DNA from: Epiperipatus broadwayi
Lineage: Eukaryota; Onychophora; Udeonychophora; Euonychophora; Peripatidae
Assembly: GCA_028023455.1 (NCBI GenBank)
Contig: JAQFVV010006454.1
Coordinates: forward strand, 1,101,001 to 1,165,000
Length of the DNA stretch: 64,000 nt
Direction of reading: 5' to 3'
The notes under the pieces are model-generated. The model was given only the letters and a program-made list of their open reading frames with translations, was not told where the DNA came from and did not search any database. The position numbers and the translations under genes are program-made. Shown here piece by piece: positions 13,211 through 23,654 of this stretch (the first letter of the stretch is position 1; each line of letters opens with the position of its first letter).

Positions 13211-14046
13211 CATTGTAACAATATTTCATACTCTGTAGTCAAGTTGCAATCTTTAAGTGTCCATATATATTCAATGGACCATTAGTAAGAATGGATTTCC
13301 ATTCTTGCTATTAAAAGGTGTGAAGGTTGCCTTGACAGCAGTTAGAAATATTGGTTGCTATATTTACTGTGAATGTTTAGGTGGTTACTGGTTGGAAACT
13401 AATTACATCATTATCCCAGATTAGCTTTAGGCACTATTTCGCTTATTATTTCTAAATAATACATGGGCAATTTAAAAGTATTGCATTAAGTAATGTTTTA
13501 GATGACTATTTATTAGATCGGCAAGATAGTGACATGTTTATTTCATGTTTAAAGAGGTTTATTTAAACTTCATTGTAACAATATTTCATACTCTGTAGTC
13601 AAGTTGCAATCTTTAAGTGTCCATATATATTCAATGGATCATTAGTAAGAATGGATTTCCATTCTTGCTATTAAAAGGTGTGAAGGTTGCCTTGACAGCA
13701 GTTAGAAATATTGGTTGCTATATTTACTGTAAATGTTTAGGTGGTTACTGGTTGGAAATTAATTACATCATTATCCCAGATTAGCTTTAGGCACTATTTC
13801 GCTTATTATTTCTAAATAATACATGGGCAATTTAAAAGTATTGCATTAAGTAATGTTTTAGATGACTATTTATTAGTCTGCATTACAGTGACATGTTTAT
13901 TTCATGTTTAAAGAGGTTTATTTAAACTTCATTGTAACAATATTTCATACTCTTTCTATTAAAAGGTGTGAAGGTTGCCTTGACAGCAGTTAGAAATATT
14001 GGTTGCTATATTTACTGTGAATGTTTAGGTGGTTACTGGTTGGAAA
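13211..14046 (+). repeat. 360-bp tandem repeat, 2.3 units
   Basis: Units begin with CATTGTAACAATATTTCATA at 13211, 13571 and 13930 (periods 360 and 359). The first two are nearly identical. The third is shortened: it jumps from ATACTCT to TTCTATTAAAAGG and stops at TTGGAAACTAATTTA. Each full unit has a 9-bp hairpin AAGAATGGA/TCCATTCTT (13287-13306 in unit 1). A solitary copy of the segment from that hairpin to TTGGAACTT lies at 35006-35120. I found no hammerhead core in it and no coding frame. It could be a satellite seed or a tandem non-autonomous element. Confidence 0.9.
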
Positions 14047-14057
14047 CTAATTTATAA

Positions 14058-14058
14058 A

Positions 14059-14132
<74 letters not shown>
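14058..14132. repeat. TA microsatellite
   Basis: About 37 TA units directly after the truncated third 360-bp unit. Confidence 0.97.
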
Positions 14133-14135
<3 letters not shown>

Positions 14136-14279
14136 CAATAAATAGAAAAATTTAATATTCCATGAAATTTAACGTTTTTTTTTTCTAAATCGTAAGGACC
14201 GACAAAACTTCAAATTAGTTTACATACATATAAATATTTACCTTTAAAATCAATCACATAAAAAAGAAAATTTAATATA

Positions 14280-14640
14280 TAGGGTATATGAGCACAGACT
14301 TTCACACCACCGACCACTCTCCACTCTATCTAATAACACTGATACACTTAAACACATATATGTCGAAAAGATAAATAATCACCGATATTCCTATTTCATG
14401 CTAAACCAGCAATCATCAGTTGGTCCAGATTATCATCTCTACACATATATACTATAAGTGCTCAGACATATATATTAAAATAGACAATCTTCATACTTTA
14501 ATGGACAGGCTTCAATCTACTCCACATTCCATTTCTTCAACCGTCCATCCAATTGAAAATCTGATGATGGAATGCTCAAAGGCCACCCTGAGGCTGAGAT
14601 TCTTGTCACACCCATGTTGACCTAAGGACAATCTGAACCC
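14280..14640 (-). repeat. family L ribozyme-bearing repeat, copy 1
   Basis: Minus-strand copy of a dispersed repeat also found at 23470, 23916, 32275, 32490, 32840 and 41195. In its own sense it has a leader with TCAGATTTTCAATTGGATGG, then the hammerhead segment, then TTATTTATCTTTTCGACATA and a tail ending in a CTATA-rich stretch. There is no coding frame. Confidence 0.8.
14374..14434 (-). ncRNA. hammerhead ribozyme, family L copy 1 (partly decayed)
   Basis: Core CTGATGA (plus-strand 14413-14419) and GAAA are intact. Stem II is TTGCT/AGCAT with a U-U mismatch at the base. Stem I is ACCAA/TCGGT with one mismatch, and an outer GATAATC/GATTATT helix follows. Reduced activity would be expected. 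Confidence 0.7.
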
Positions 14641-15679
14641 CACATGTACATTTAAAAAATGATTAAATTTATTTACTATTTAATTTTCTATACTATTTCT
14701 TCATTCCAAAGTTCAGTAACTGTTCAATGTGTTTTTATCCATTCCGATGCAGGTTAAGATAACATGCAAAATAGTTTAAATTGACAGATGCACAAATTCA
14801 AGAATCTTTAATTTTATAGACATAAGTAGTAGCAATTTTCCTTTTTATTATTATCTGGGTTAAGTTATGACTGATCAGTTAAAATGATATATTGATTTGA
14901 CTATTTAGCTTATATTTATTTTGGATCAATGTATCTGAATTCATTCCATTGCTTTTCTATTTCCAAATACTTTCTTGTCAATAATTTGCATATTTTCAAA
15001 TAAATGTTGTAATGAAATGAGACATGACATAGTTTAAACTCTAAATCATATTTTTTTTTCTTTCAGCCTGCCATTCTAATGATGTTTCAAATCCAATAAA
15101 TGTTGTCTTTATACAAAGAAGATTGTGGAGAAAAGATAATGGCAGATTTTTTGCTTTCTTTTTTAATGGAAATTATCAGTCCTTATTGCTATGATATTTT
15201 TTGTTTCTATTGTTTAGCTCAGTGTTTCTTGTGCTGCTTATTTAATATTTTTATTATAACAATTGTTGATGTTAAATATCAAAATAAAAATTACATATAA
15301 AAATTAGCTTTACAGTTTACAAAAACATAAATACATGAACAACAAATAATACAATTACATTGCAAACAAGTTCTAAAATAAAAATACAATCTAAACACAT
15401 TTAGCAATTTTATATGCCAATATTTACACAATATCTATATACACATACATATATAATTTTATATATCACCACTGCCATTTAAATTCCACATATAAGTAAA
15501 CACATATACAAAAAAATAACGAACTAAATAACAATAACAACAATTACAGCAACAACCTAAATACAAACTCCCATATCAAAGCTAAATCAAAGATTATCTG
15601 CTTTTTTTTAACAACAATGGCACTAAAGATAGAAAGGGGGATCTTTCCAACCTTTACAATATATATATATATAAAAAAG
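14641..15679. other. AT-rich spacer, nothing recognised
   Basis: No repeat or reliable frame seen; a 66-codon frame at 15100-15300 has no recognisable feature. Confidence 0.5.
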
Positions 15680-16545
15680 ACATGTTTGTGCGTTCATCCG
15701 TGTTAAAAAATTTAAATATTGATATACCAACGTTTTGACTTGATCACGCAAGTCATCCAATGGGTGATAAAAGATGGAAAGACAGTTGTAGAGGTGTTAT
15801 AATCACTGATTTGAAAAAAATGTTAAAGTTCCACCAATAGCAAAAATGTTAAATTAAGAATGTTTTTTTTTTTTAAATATTTCCATATAAGAGGAAGTTT
15901 GCATGTATCATCTCATTTATTGATACAATCTGGCCTTTTAAATATCTCAATGGCTTTTCTAATTTTGCACTGATAGAGATTAACATGATGATCCTGGTAC
16001 TAGAAAAATCAATTGTATGACCTGAATCTATAGTTTAGTATGAAGAAACAGTGCTGATGATGATGAGTGTTGTTTAACTGCTCATAATCATTGCATCAAT
16101 GTTAGGAGAGATGAGCATGCTAATGCAGTTAAACAACACTCATCATCATCAGCACTCTCACTCCATATTATAGATTCAGGTCATAAAATTGATTTTTCTA
16201 GTACCAGGATCATATCCAGATGTGGTAATCTCTACCAGTACAAAATTAGAGAAGCCACTGAGATACTTAAAAAGCCAGATTGTATCAATAAGTGAGATGA
16301 TACATGCAAACTTCCTTCTATATGGAAAGATTTTTTTAAAAAAAAAAGATTCTTAATTTAACATTTTTACTATTGGTGGAACTTTAACATTTTTTTTTTC
16401 AAATCAGTGATTGTAGCGCCTCTACAACCATCTTTTTACCTTTTATTACCCAATGGATGACTTGTGTGATTAAGTCAAAATGTCAGTATATCAATATTTA
16501 AATTTTTCAACATGGATAAACCCACAAAATATGCTTTTATATATG
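15680..16545. mobile_element. inverted pair of 5'-truncated Penelope-like elements (type J)
   Basis: Two arms of about 400 bp are inverted copies of each other, meeting near 16079-16092 with the 5'-truncated ends facing. Each arm holds the end of a PLE GIY-YIG coding region, then a 3' region with a hairpin GACTTG/CAAGTC followed by TCAAAACGT. A third, plus-strand copy of the same 3' part lies at 23655-23915. Inverted or partial-tandem structures are usual for PLEs. TA-rich runs flank the pair. Confidence 0.8.
16092..16335 (+). pseudogene. Penelope-like element, C-terminal part of GIY-YIG domain
   Basis: The frame reads CINVRRDEHANAVKQHSSSS, ALSLHIIDSGHKIDF, YKIREATEILKKPDCINK, a stop (TGA 16293-16295), then LPSIWKDFF. 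The pattern HSSSSALxxHIxxSGHxIDF, then KIREAxEI, CINK and LPSIW is characteristic of the C-terminus of PLE proteins, where the GIY-YIG nuclease follows the RT. The RT itself is missing. The opposing arm carries the same region with frameshifts. In the living family this nuclease would nick DNA to prime reverse transcription; this copy is dead. Confidence 0.8.
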
Positions 16546-16659
16546 CATCCCATGAAAATCTCCGTATCAACATATATATATAAACTTGAGTTTAAACAGT
16601 ATTAAAACATTTATTGTTTTATTTTCAACATATTAAAATAATTAATGGTATGTGCAATG

Positions 16660-16699
16660 CCTCAGTGAGGTGAGCCAAAAGCTTGAAACCAGTCTGACA
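16660..16699 (+). ncRNA. decayed hammerhead, family A unit 1
   Basis: CCTCA, then GTGAGGT in place of CTGATGA, stem II GAGC/GCTT with loop CAAAA, GAAAC, CA, GTC. The catalytic core is mutated, so it is probably inactive. Confidence 0.55.
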
Positions 16700-16975
16700 G
16701 TGATAATTTTTAATAGAGATTTTTAAATGCTTTCTTTTGTGGCACTTATTGATGAAAGCTTGTTAGAGCTATTGGTACTATCCCTAAATTACATAACTGT
16801 AATACAAGCTTAAACCAGTCATAATGATATATGACTTGATTTTTCGATTATTATAATTTTGCTCTTAGGCTTTTGTGCTGAGGCTATTAACATATGGTAA
16901 GACAAGTATTTTCATACCCATATAGCTATTTAAGTTAGATAGTTATATTTGAAGAAATATTGTTACTTATTAATG

Positions 16976-17015
16976 CCTCACTGATGTGAGCCAAAAGCTT
17001 GAAACCAGTGTGATA
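16976..17015 (+). ncRNA. decayed hammerhead, family A unit 2
   Basis: CCTCA then CTGATGT (last core A changed), stem II GAGC/GCTT with CAAAA loop, intact GAAAC, CA loop, and GTG at the cleavage site, which is not a permitted NUH triplet. Confidence 0.65.
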
Positions 17016-17378
17016 AAGATAATTCTAGATAGAGATTTTTATATGCTTTGTCTTGTGCATTTATCAATGAAAGCTTGATAAGTCTATTGGTAAACTCCTA
17101 TAGTACATATCTGTAATACAAGATAAATCAAGTCAGGTAACATATGATTTGCTTTTACAATTAATATAATTTTGGTCATAGGCTTGTATATTGCCAAAGC
17201 TATTAATATATGATGAGTCTAAAGTGTTTTCAGGCCTGTATAGCTATTTAAGTTAGATAGCTGGATTTAAAGACATATACATGTCTGAAAATTTCAGATT
17301 TTCTACTTAATAACTATGTAATAGATAAGTGCTGGCTTTGAGTTGGTATTTTGAATATAGTGTCTGAATGTCTTAGTG

Positions 17379-17418
17379 CCTTACTGCAATGAGCCAAAAG
17401 TTTGAAACCTGTCTGAGG
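17379..17418 (+). ncRNA. decayed hammerhead, family A unit 3
   Basis: Stem I CCTTA/TGAGG still pairs (with one G-U), the cleavage triplet is GTC and GAAAC is intact, but the core reads CTGCAAT. Together the three units imply an intact ancestor with CTGATGA and GTC. Confidence 0.65.
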
Positions 17419-17502
17419 ATAGGAAAAATTCTAAGTAGATATTTTTAAATCCTTTCTCTTGCTGCATCTATTGATGAAACTTGTTAGAGCTATTGATATG
17501 CT

Positions 17503-17508
<6 letters not shown>

Positions 17509-17595
<87 letters not shown>
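17509..17595. repeat. TA microsatellite
   Basis: About 43 TA units forming the left border of the next PLE pair. Confidence 0.97.
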
Positions 17596-17597
<2 letters not shown>

Positions 17598-17705
17598 GTT
17601 TTCACGGTTATATGAATAAATAAATTATTATTTTTGGGGTTAAATTGTGTGATATTTCTATTACATACTGATATTTTGACAAACTAGCATCTGCCATTGT
17701 CAAGG

Positions 17706-18041
17706 TTAACTTTTGAAAGAAAAATCATTAGATCTCAAAGAGTAAAGTGACTGAGTGTGAGATGAGAAATGAGATTTGACTTGAAGTAGCTCAGCATTCA
17801 AAATATGAGGCTTATCAAAATCTTTATTTCCCTCAGTTTTTTCACCTATTAATTTTAAGTTAATATTAGAAGACAGAGATAAAATGAGAGGATTTTGCAT
17901 AGCTAGAATACATTGTGCTTCATCAGCCCTATTTAAACCAGTAGGTCTCTTTAATATTTCAATTGACTCCTTAATAGTTCTTAAATCATACTTTTCCAAA
18001 TTAGCAAGTATTTTTGCATTGTCAAATTCAGGCTTGTGACC
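17706..18041 (-). pseudogene. Penelope-like element, C-terminal GIY-YIG region (left arm)
   Basis: Open minus-strand frame with GHKPEFDNAKILANLEKYDL, RTIKESIEILKRPTGLNRAD, then a tail ending in FSFKS and a stop. GHxxxFDNAKILA, the IKESIEI block and LNR are the hallmarks of the PLE C-terminus after the GIY-YIG core. It is open over its whole surviving length but truncated at the 5' end, without RT. The opposing arm carries the same reading with stops and shifts. Confidence 0.75.
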
Positions 18042-18130
18042 AATTCCTAAAAAATAGAAAGTAAAAACTAATATTTTTAATCAGAAAATTAAGATATCTG
18101 TTTTTTACTTCACATTTTTTTTTCAAAATT

Positions 18131-18487
18131 GGTCACAAACCTGATTTTGGCAATGCAAAAATACTTGCTAAATTTGGAAAGGTATGATCTAAGAACCATG
18201 AGAGAGTCAAATGAAATAAAAGAAATCTACTGGCTTAAATAGGGCTGATGAAGTCCAAGATATTACAGCTATGTGAAAACCTCTCATTTTATCTCTTCTC
18301 TTTTAATTTTAACTTAAAATTAATAGGTGAAAAATCTGAGGGAAATAAACATTTTGATAAGCCTCATATTTTGAATGCTGAACTATTTCGGTTGAATCTC
18401 ATTTTTCATCTTGCACTCAGTCACATTACTGTTTTAGATCTAATGATTTTTCTTTCAAAAGTTAACCTTGACAATAGCAGATGCTAG
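18131..18487 (+). pseudogene. Penelope-like element, C-terminal GIY-YIG region (right arm, broken)
   Basis: Starts GHKPDFGNAKILAKFGKV and then meets stops. A later open segment has NLKLIGEKSEGNKHFDKPHI, matching NLKLIGEKTEGNKDFDKPHI of the left arm. At least one frameshift separates the parts. This is the older-looking member of the pair. Confidence 0.75.
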
Positions 18488-18546
18488 TCTGTTGAAATAT
18501 CAGTATGTAATGGGAAATAACACATAGTTTAACCCAAAAAATAATA

Positions 18547-18550
<4 letters not shown>

Positions 18551-18632
<82 letters not shown>
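18551..18632. repeat. TA microsatellite
   Basis: About 41 TA units, right border of the PLE pair. Confidence 0.97.
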
Positions 18633-18635
<3 letters not shown>

Positions 18636-19053
18636 GCCTTTTTATTGATACACCTCATTATAAAACAAATTGGGAATAAACTTTATTATATATCATTTTA
18701 AATTTTATAAAATCAAAAAAAAACCATTCACTTATTAAACTATGAAAAATAATAGTCATTGTAGTTACCCTATGATTTGTACTTGGACTTAATTAATTTG
18801 AACTAGTATAAAGGTTACATTTTGTTAAGATCTCTATTTTTAAGTTATATAAATGATAAAATAATAAACTATAAGCTAATAATATTTCATAATAAATAAT
18901 CATTTGATAATAATTAAAATGATAAGAGTTTAAGCCTAATTTGAGAAATGAAATATGCATTATATAAATGATTAACATTAATTTTTGGAATTTTGTGATT
19001 AAAAGTTTATTGGATTAATCTTATATTTAATCTGTATAAAACAAAAATGATTT
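18633..19053. other. AT-rich spacer, nothing recognised
   Basis: No feature seen. Confidence 0.5.
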
Positions 19054-19165
19054 AAACAAAGCAAAGCAAAACTCTCCATACAGTAGTGCCATCTTGTGCC
19101 AACAAGAGCAATCAAAAGAATGCCAGAAGGCTTGTGCATAAAATCCTATATAGTGCCTACTCCTC

Positions 19166-19213
19166 CAATATGCTCAACTAGTTTCTGGCTTGTGGCCATC
19201 ATCAGTGAGGAGC
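19166..19213 (-). ncRNA. hammerhead, family D left arm (cleavage base lost)
   Basis: CTGATGA (plus 19199-19205), stem II TGGC/GCCA with CACAA loop and GAAAC (plus 19181-19185) are all exact. Compared with the right arm one base is missing at the cleavage site (GT-TGAGC in place of GTATGAGG), so stem I is disturbed. Confidence 0.75.
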
Positions 19214-19504
19214 CTTTGATCTGAGAGCACTGCACCTAGATCTTAGGATCCAATGTGACCCTCCAGCAGCCACCTTTAACTCTACTTAACTACAAAACTA
19301 TGAGAATGAAAATGAAAGCATAATTATATTTTCAATCTAAGCTCAATAGCTTACATGGTCATATGGGTCTGAACTCAATTCAAAAATATAATGATGTTTC
19401 TAATTTCATTCTCATAGTTTTGTCATTAAGTAGAGTTAAAAGGTGGCTGCTAGAGGTTGCATTAAATCCTAAGATCTATGTGCAGTGCTCTCAGATCCAA
19501 GGCT

Positions 19505-19544
19505 CCTCACTGATGATGGCCACAAGCCAGAAACTAGTATGAGG
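19505..19544 (+). ncRNA. hammerhead ribozyme, family D right arm (intact core)
   Basis: CCTCA 19505-19509, CTGATGA 19510-19516, stem II TGGC/GCCA with loop CACAA, GAAA 19530-19533, 2-bp stem III AC/GT with TA loop, cleavage triplet GTA ending at 19539, stem I closing strand TGAGG 19540-19544. All conserved core bases are present and both helices pair fully. The 2-bp stem III is like the newt satellite hammerheads, which cleave efficiently only as dimers. Confidence 0.88.
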
Positions 19545-19660
19545 ATATTGGAGGAGTAGGCACTAGATAGGGATTTTAGCACAAGCCTTCTGGCATCCAT
19601 TGATTGCTCTTGTTGGCACAATATGGCACTACTTATGGAGATTTTGCTTTGCTTTGTTTA

Positions 19661-22600
19661 ATAACAATTATGTGCTAGTAGGAGATAGTGATCATTTGAT
19701 GTTTAGTGTTTTAAAAATGATTTAAATTGTAGTTTTATTAAATTCGTTAAAGATATTGTATTTTTCGTATTACAATAAATATTTTAAAAAAGATAATAAT
19801 TGTTTTTTAAAAATAGTTCAACTACAAGCAAGTCATTAAATATTCAGAATTAAATAAGTGGGAAAATTAACCAATGAGGATGCACAATTTGAAATACATG
19901 AGCAAGCAGACAATAGAAAAAACAAAATTTTATTACAGATTGGAAATATAAACCAAGGAACTGAGTTTTGTTTTGCTGAAAAAAAGTTTGCTCAAGTTTT
20001 TTAAACCTCATCATTATTTTTTTTAAAAAAAACAAGTTTTCAGTAAGTTGAATGGCTAAAACAAATGGAATCTTTGCTGGATAATTTGATAATCAATAAA
20101 TTTGCTAATGTATCCTAGAATCATTACATTAGGAAAATATTAAACTAATGCAAAGAAATAATTGTATATTTGTACCAATGTTTTATTAAGAAATATTGCA
20201 ACTGGAGAAACAAACTGTAAGTAATATATTGGTATATAATTGTAGGAGTAAGAAAGATCAAATTTATAGGCCTTTTGAATATCATAGTATTTATGAAAGA
20301 TTAAAATGGAATATATATATGAATAACAGAAATATCACTTGTGACAAAGCTAAAGGTATGGTTATCAAGATAATTGAAACTAAGCTAAAAATAAACCAGA
20401 TTGGAAATATTTATGTATTGAAAAATGCAATTAATATTAAAATGCAAGTTATGAATGTCTTTCTGAATGAAAATTTTACAAGTAGAAAAGATTTAAACAG
20501 ATTTCATTTGTGAGTATAACTTTCATGTATAATTAAAACTTTTATGATAAACTATAGACAGGATTAATGGAAAGAAAAATTCTGACTAAGGATTATATTT
20601 ATAGGAAAATAAAAAAAATCATAGTGGTCTACTGGAAAAGTGAAAGGTGTAATTATTAGTACTATCAATGAAAAAATATATAAGTTAAGTAAAATGAATT
20701 CAATAATTACTAGAGACAATGAAGAATCAATATGTAAGGAAGGAAAAGAATGGAATAAATTGTTATCAGTAACATTAGCTTGTAGGAAAATTTAAACTAT
20801 GTTGCAGATGAACATTTTTATTATGTTCAATGAGAGAGTGTAAAATGTGATCTATTAAATGTGAATATTAACAAGAAATACATCAAGAATAATATAAAAA
20901 TCAATATCATCAATGTTAGAAGGATCTAAGTAAAATATATCACATAAATGAAAAAATAACCTTCAATTTTAAAAAAAAATGTAAACCTTATGGATAACAC
21001 AAGAGTATTGGAATTCCATAGTTTTACTAATTTTGTATGAATATAAAAGGAGGAAAAGTAATAAGAAGATTGGTTTGTGACAAGTTGGAAGCATGAAAAA
21101 AGAGAAAAACAACTTTTTTATTAATAAAAAATATATATATTTTTTTTTTAGGTTGAACTTGTATGTTCCAAAAAAAAAAAAGAAAATGGGTAACATAATG
21201 TTTGTATATATAATTAAGATCACATTTTAAAATAATAATTATTAATATGGAGGAATAAATCAAGAGATAGGGAAATCAATAATTAATATGATACGTTTAT
21301 CTATGCCATTAATTGTGTAAAGTTTTTTTGAATGAATATTACTAAACTACTAAAATAAAAATATACATGTTATGAGCTAGTAAAATACACACAAAAATAG
21401 TAAAAGAAAGATGTTAAAAGAGGGTGGTGTATCTGTGTTCCAGTATAATATTAAATGACAAATGGTGATATTTAAAGTTTGATTTGATATTTAATTATTA
21501 TTAATTCTGTAATATCATTGGAATATAGTTACAACTAATTTTCGTTTATGTCATCATGAGCATCATTCATAATGCAGGTATAAGACAAATAGGAAAGTAG
21601 TACTTAAGTTATTAGATAAGATGAATATAAATATTTCTTATTTGATGCAGTATGGTCCAAAGAGTGATTTATTCACATTCGCTTAATATTGGTAAATAAA
21701 AATTAGTGCAGGAAGATATAAATCTTCATATTGGATAGAATAAAATAAAATTTATTTGTTGAATTTTTATAATATCGTTAAGTAATAAATCTATAAAAAA
21801 ATTAAGTATAAGGCAAAGAGAAAGATCACATGGTAAATATCATAAAATAAACACAGATAAAATGTAATATGTCACAATATTGTAATAAAATTATTATAGT
21901 TGAGAATAAAATATCAATCCATATTTTTTAATTTTCTTATTTTCGCCATAATCTATGAAGAGCAATTAATGAAAAAAGAAAAAAGGGATTGATTGTTTAA
22001 TATATGCATTATTTGATAGTACAAGTAACAAAATTAAGTATCACATAATATTTGATTGTATTATCAATAAATTTTATTTTGAATAGCTCATTGCAAGTAA
22101 AGTGAATATAAATGTTTAATTCTTTTAAGTATCTTATTATATTGCTGAATAAATATTTCCGTTATTTTATGTTAATTTATTTATTAATTCTATTGCATTA
22201 TTAAATCTTGTAAATAAGATGTTATTAAAATTAATGTTTTAAAGTTACACTAAATGTCTAAAGTTGTATTTCTATTGTGGGAAATCATCAACACTATATC
22301 ATCATCAGAGAGTATTAATTGTCATGTACATATTAATCAAAACTATGATTTGAAATTTGGAAGAAAAATTGATCCAGTTATATTGTATTACAATTAATTG
22401 TATTACAATTATCTATGTAAATATTTATTAAATTGAATATTAAATTATTGCAAACTGCTTTGATCACATCAGTTATCACTCAAATACATTGCAAATGTAG
22501 TAAAGTATATTTATTGTTAAGAAATCATATTAGGAATTAGTTTTTATTTAAAGTACAACATGAAGATTACAGTTTACGTAAAAAATACTGATTTATTATT

Positions 22601-23469
22601 CAATAATAGAGACCATAAAATAAAATAGTAATACAGTTGTAATTATAGATAAATATTATGAGCCATCTTTAAAATTGCACACTACCTATAGAGTTGAGCA
22701 AAATCCCTCTTGATATTTTATAGGTGGTATAAGTAGCTAATTAAAATCAATGATAATCCTGAGATCTCCTTAATATAATATTGTTATTATGGTTATTCTT
22801 AATGATAATCTTATAAAAGTAATAATAATATATGATTTATATACAATAAAATGTTAATACAACTTATTGATTAAGTTAACATAAATTTAATTATCATAGA
22901 TGTTTTATTTTATTTATTTAAGTATTATTGTTAGTTATGGGAATATTTAGATATTGAATAAGGAAGAGTGTCTAGGTGTTCTTATGCCATTAGATGAATA
23001 CTTCAGTATTTATTTAATATTAAAGAGTATGTAATTTTGTTAATAGGATCAGTAGGTCTCACTATTATTAGTACTAACTAAATATAGTTTGAAAATAATA
23101 AGAGTATTAAATTGTACTTAGATAATGTCATAATATACCCCAATGTAGGGACTTGTCATGTTTTCTAGGATTCATCCTACTATTGGCAGGGTATAATATG
23201 TGTGTGTGTGTGTACTTTACTTATATTAAAAAATACATTTGAAAAGACAAAATGACCCCCAAGATGCATTTTATGCTAACTAGAGCTGCTCCTCTTTATT
23301 TGATTTGGGTCACAACTTCTCACATGTCTTTATTACAGATTTTAACATTTAGCAATATCAAATTATTACAATTTGAATTGCAAAACTTCTTGTAATCACA
23401 ACTATGACATTATTCTTTTTGATAGATATTTTAATCATTAATAATAATGATTTTAGGCTAGAAATTATC
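19661..23469. other. AT-rich spacer with one unexplained reading frame
   Basis: A 105-codon plus-strand frame at 20196-20513 (starts MQLEKQTVSNILVYNCRS) has mixed composition rather than simple repeats, but no motif that I recognise and no neighbouring exon signal. A short TG run lies near 23200. Nothing else is seen. Confidence 0.4.
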
Positions 23470-23652
23470 ATTTTTATATTATGTGTGGAGATGGTAATCT
23501 GGATCAACTGATGAGTGCTGTTTTAGCACAAAATATGTATATTGGTGATTATTTATCTTTTCAACATGTGTGTGATCAAGTGGGTCAGCAACATGAGATG
23601 GCAGGGAGAGGTGAGGGTCATGTAAAAGTCTGAGTTCGAATCCTGCATACAT
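23470..23652 (+). repeat. family L ribozyme-bearing repeat, copy 2, with tRNA-like B box
   Basis: Hammerhead segment followed about 80 bases later by AGTTCGAATCC (23633-23643), an excellent Pol III B box. TGGGTCAGCAAC at 23581 is a weak A-box-like sequence 52 bases before it. The unit is interrupted after the B box by a PLE fragment and resumes at 23916. Confidence 0.75.
23493..23553 (+). ncRNA. hammerhead, family L copy 2 (one core base changed)
   Basis: CTGATGA 23508-23514, perfect 5-bp stem II GTGCT/AGCAC, stem I ATCAA/TTGGT, outer GGTAATC/GATTATT. The core GAAA reads AAAA, which should abolish cleavage. The first stem II pair is G-C here but A-U in copy 6, a compensatory change. Confidence 0.75.
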
Positions 23653-23654
23653 TA

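Larger units (their letters stand above)
16600..17508 (+). repeat. family A ribozyme-bearing tandem repeat, three diverged units
   Basis: Three units in the same orientation, marked by GAGCCAAAAG(C/T)TTGAAACC at 16672, 16988 and 17391. Each is followed by a segment with AGAGATTTTTAAATGC, a CTTTCTCTTG block and TTAGAGCTATTGGTA, and two carry the upstream TATAGCTATTTAAGTTAGATAG box. Divergence between units is considerable, so this array is old. The family is related to the copy at 24690 and the array at 29729. Confidence 0.85.
17620..18545. mobile_element. inverted pair of 5'-truncated Penelope-like elements (type K)
   Basis: Arms of about 400 bp (17637-18041 and 18131-18537) are inverted copies, head to head across a short spacer, and a TA microsatellite bounds each side. 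Beyond the stop codon the 3' region has CCTTGACAATGGCAGATGCT followed by a TTTGTC and AAATATCAGTATG, which folds as GACAA/TTGTC with an inner TGGC/GCTA stem. This is the same position as the hairpin in type J. Confidence 0.8.
19054..19660. repeat. family D foldback of two inverted ribozyme repeats
   Basis: Arms of about 280 bp (ends AAGCAAAGCAAAACTCTCCATA at left and its complement at right) are inverted copies around a centre near 19330-19385. Each arm carries a hammerhead, a block with AAGGCTTGTGC, and a TGCCATCTTGTGCC box near the end. The centre holds CATATGGGTCTGAACTCA, which is the box seen as CCCATGTAGC upstream of the ribozyme in other families. Confidence 0.88.

Noticed and set aside
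16025-16160. GTGCTGATGATGATGAG and its complement at the centre of the type J pair
   Set aside because: This is the coding HSSSSA stretch seen on both arms; no GAAA follows.
17900-18270. GGGCTGATGAAG in both PLE arms
   Set aside because: It lies inside the coding frame (NRADEA) and has no matching stem II plus GAAA, so it is a chance match to the hammerhead core.
20196-20513. 105-codon open frame
   Set aside because: No motif, no codon-composition contrast with its flanks; not annotated as a gene.
22290-22330. ATCATCATCAGAGAG, complement CTGATGATGAT
   Set aside because: No GAAA or closing helix in the right position.
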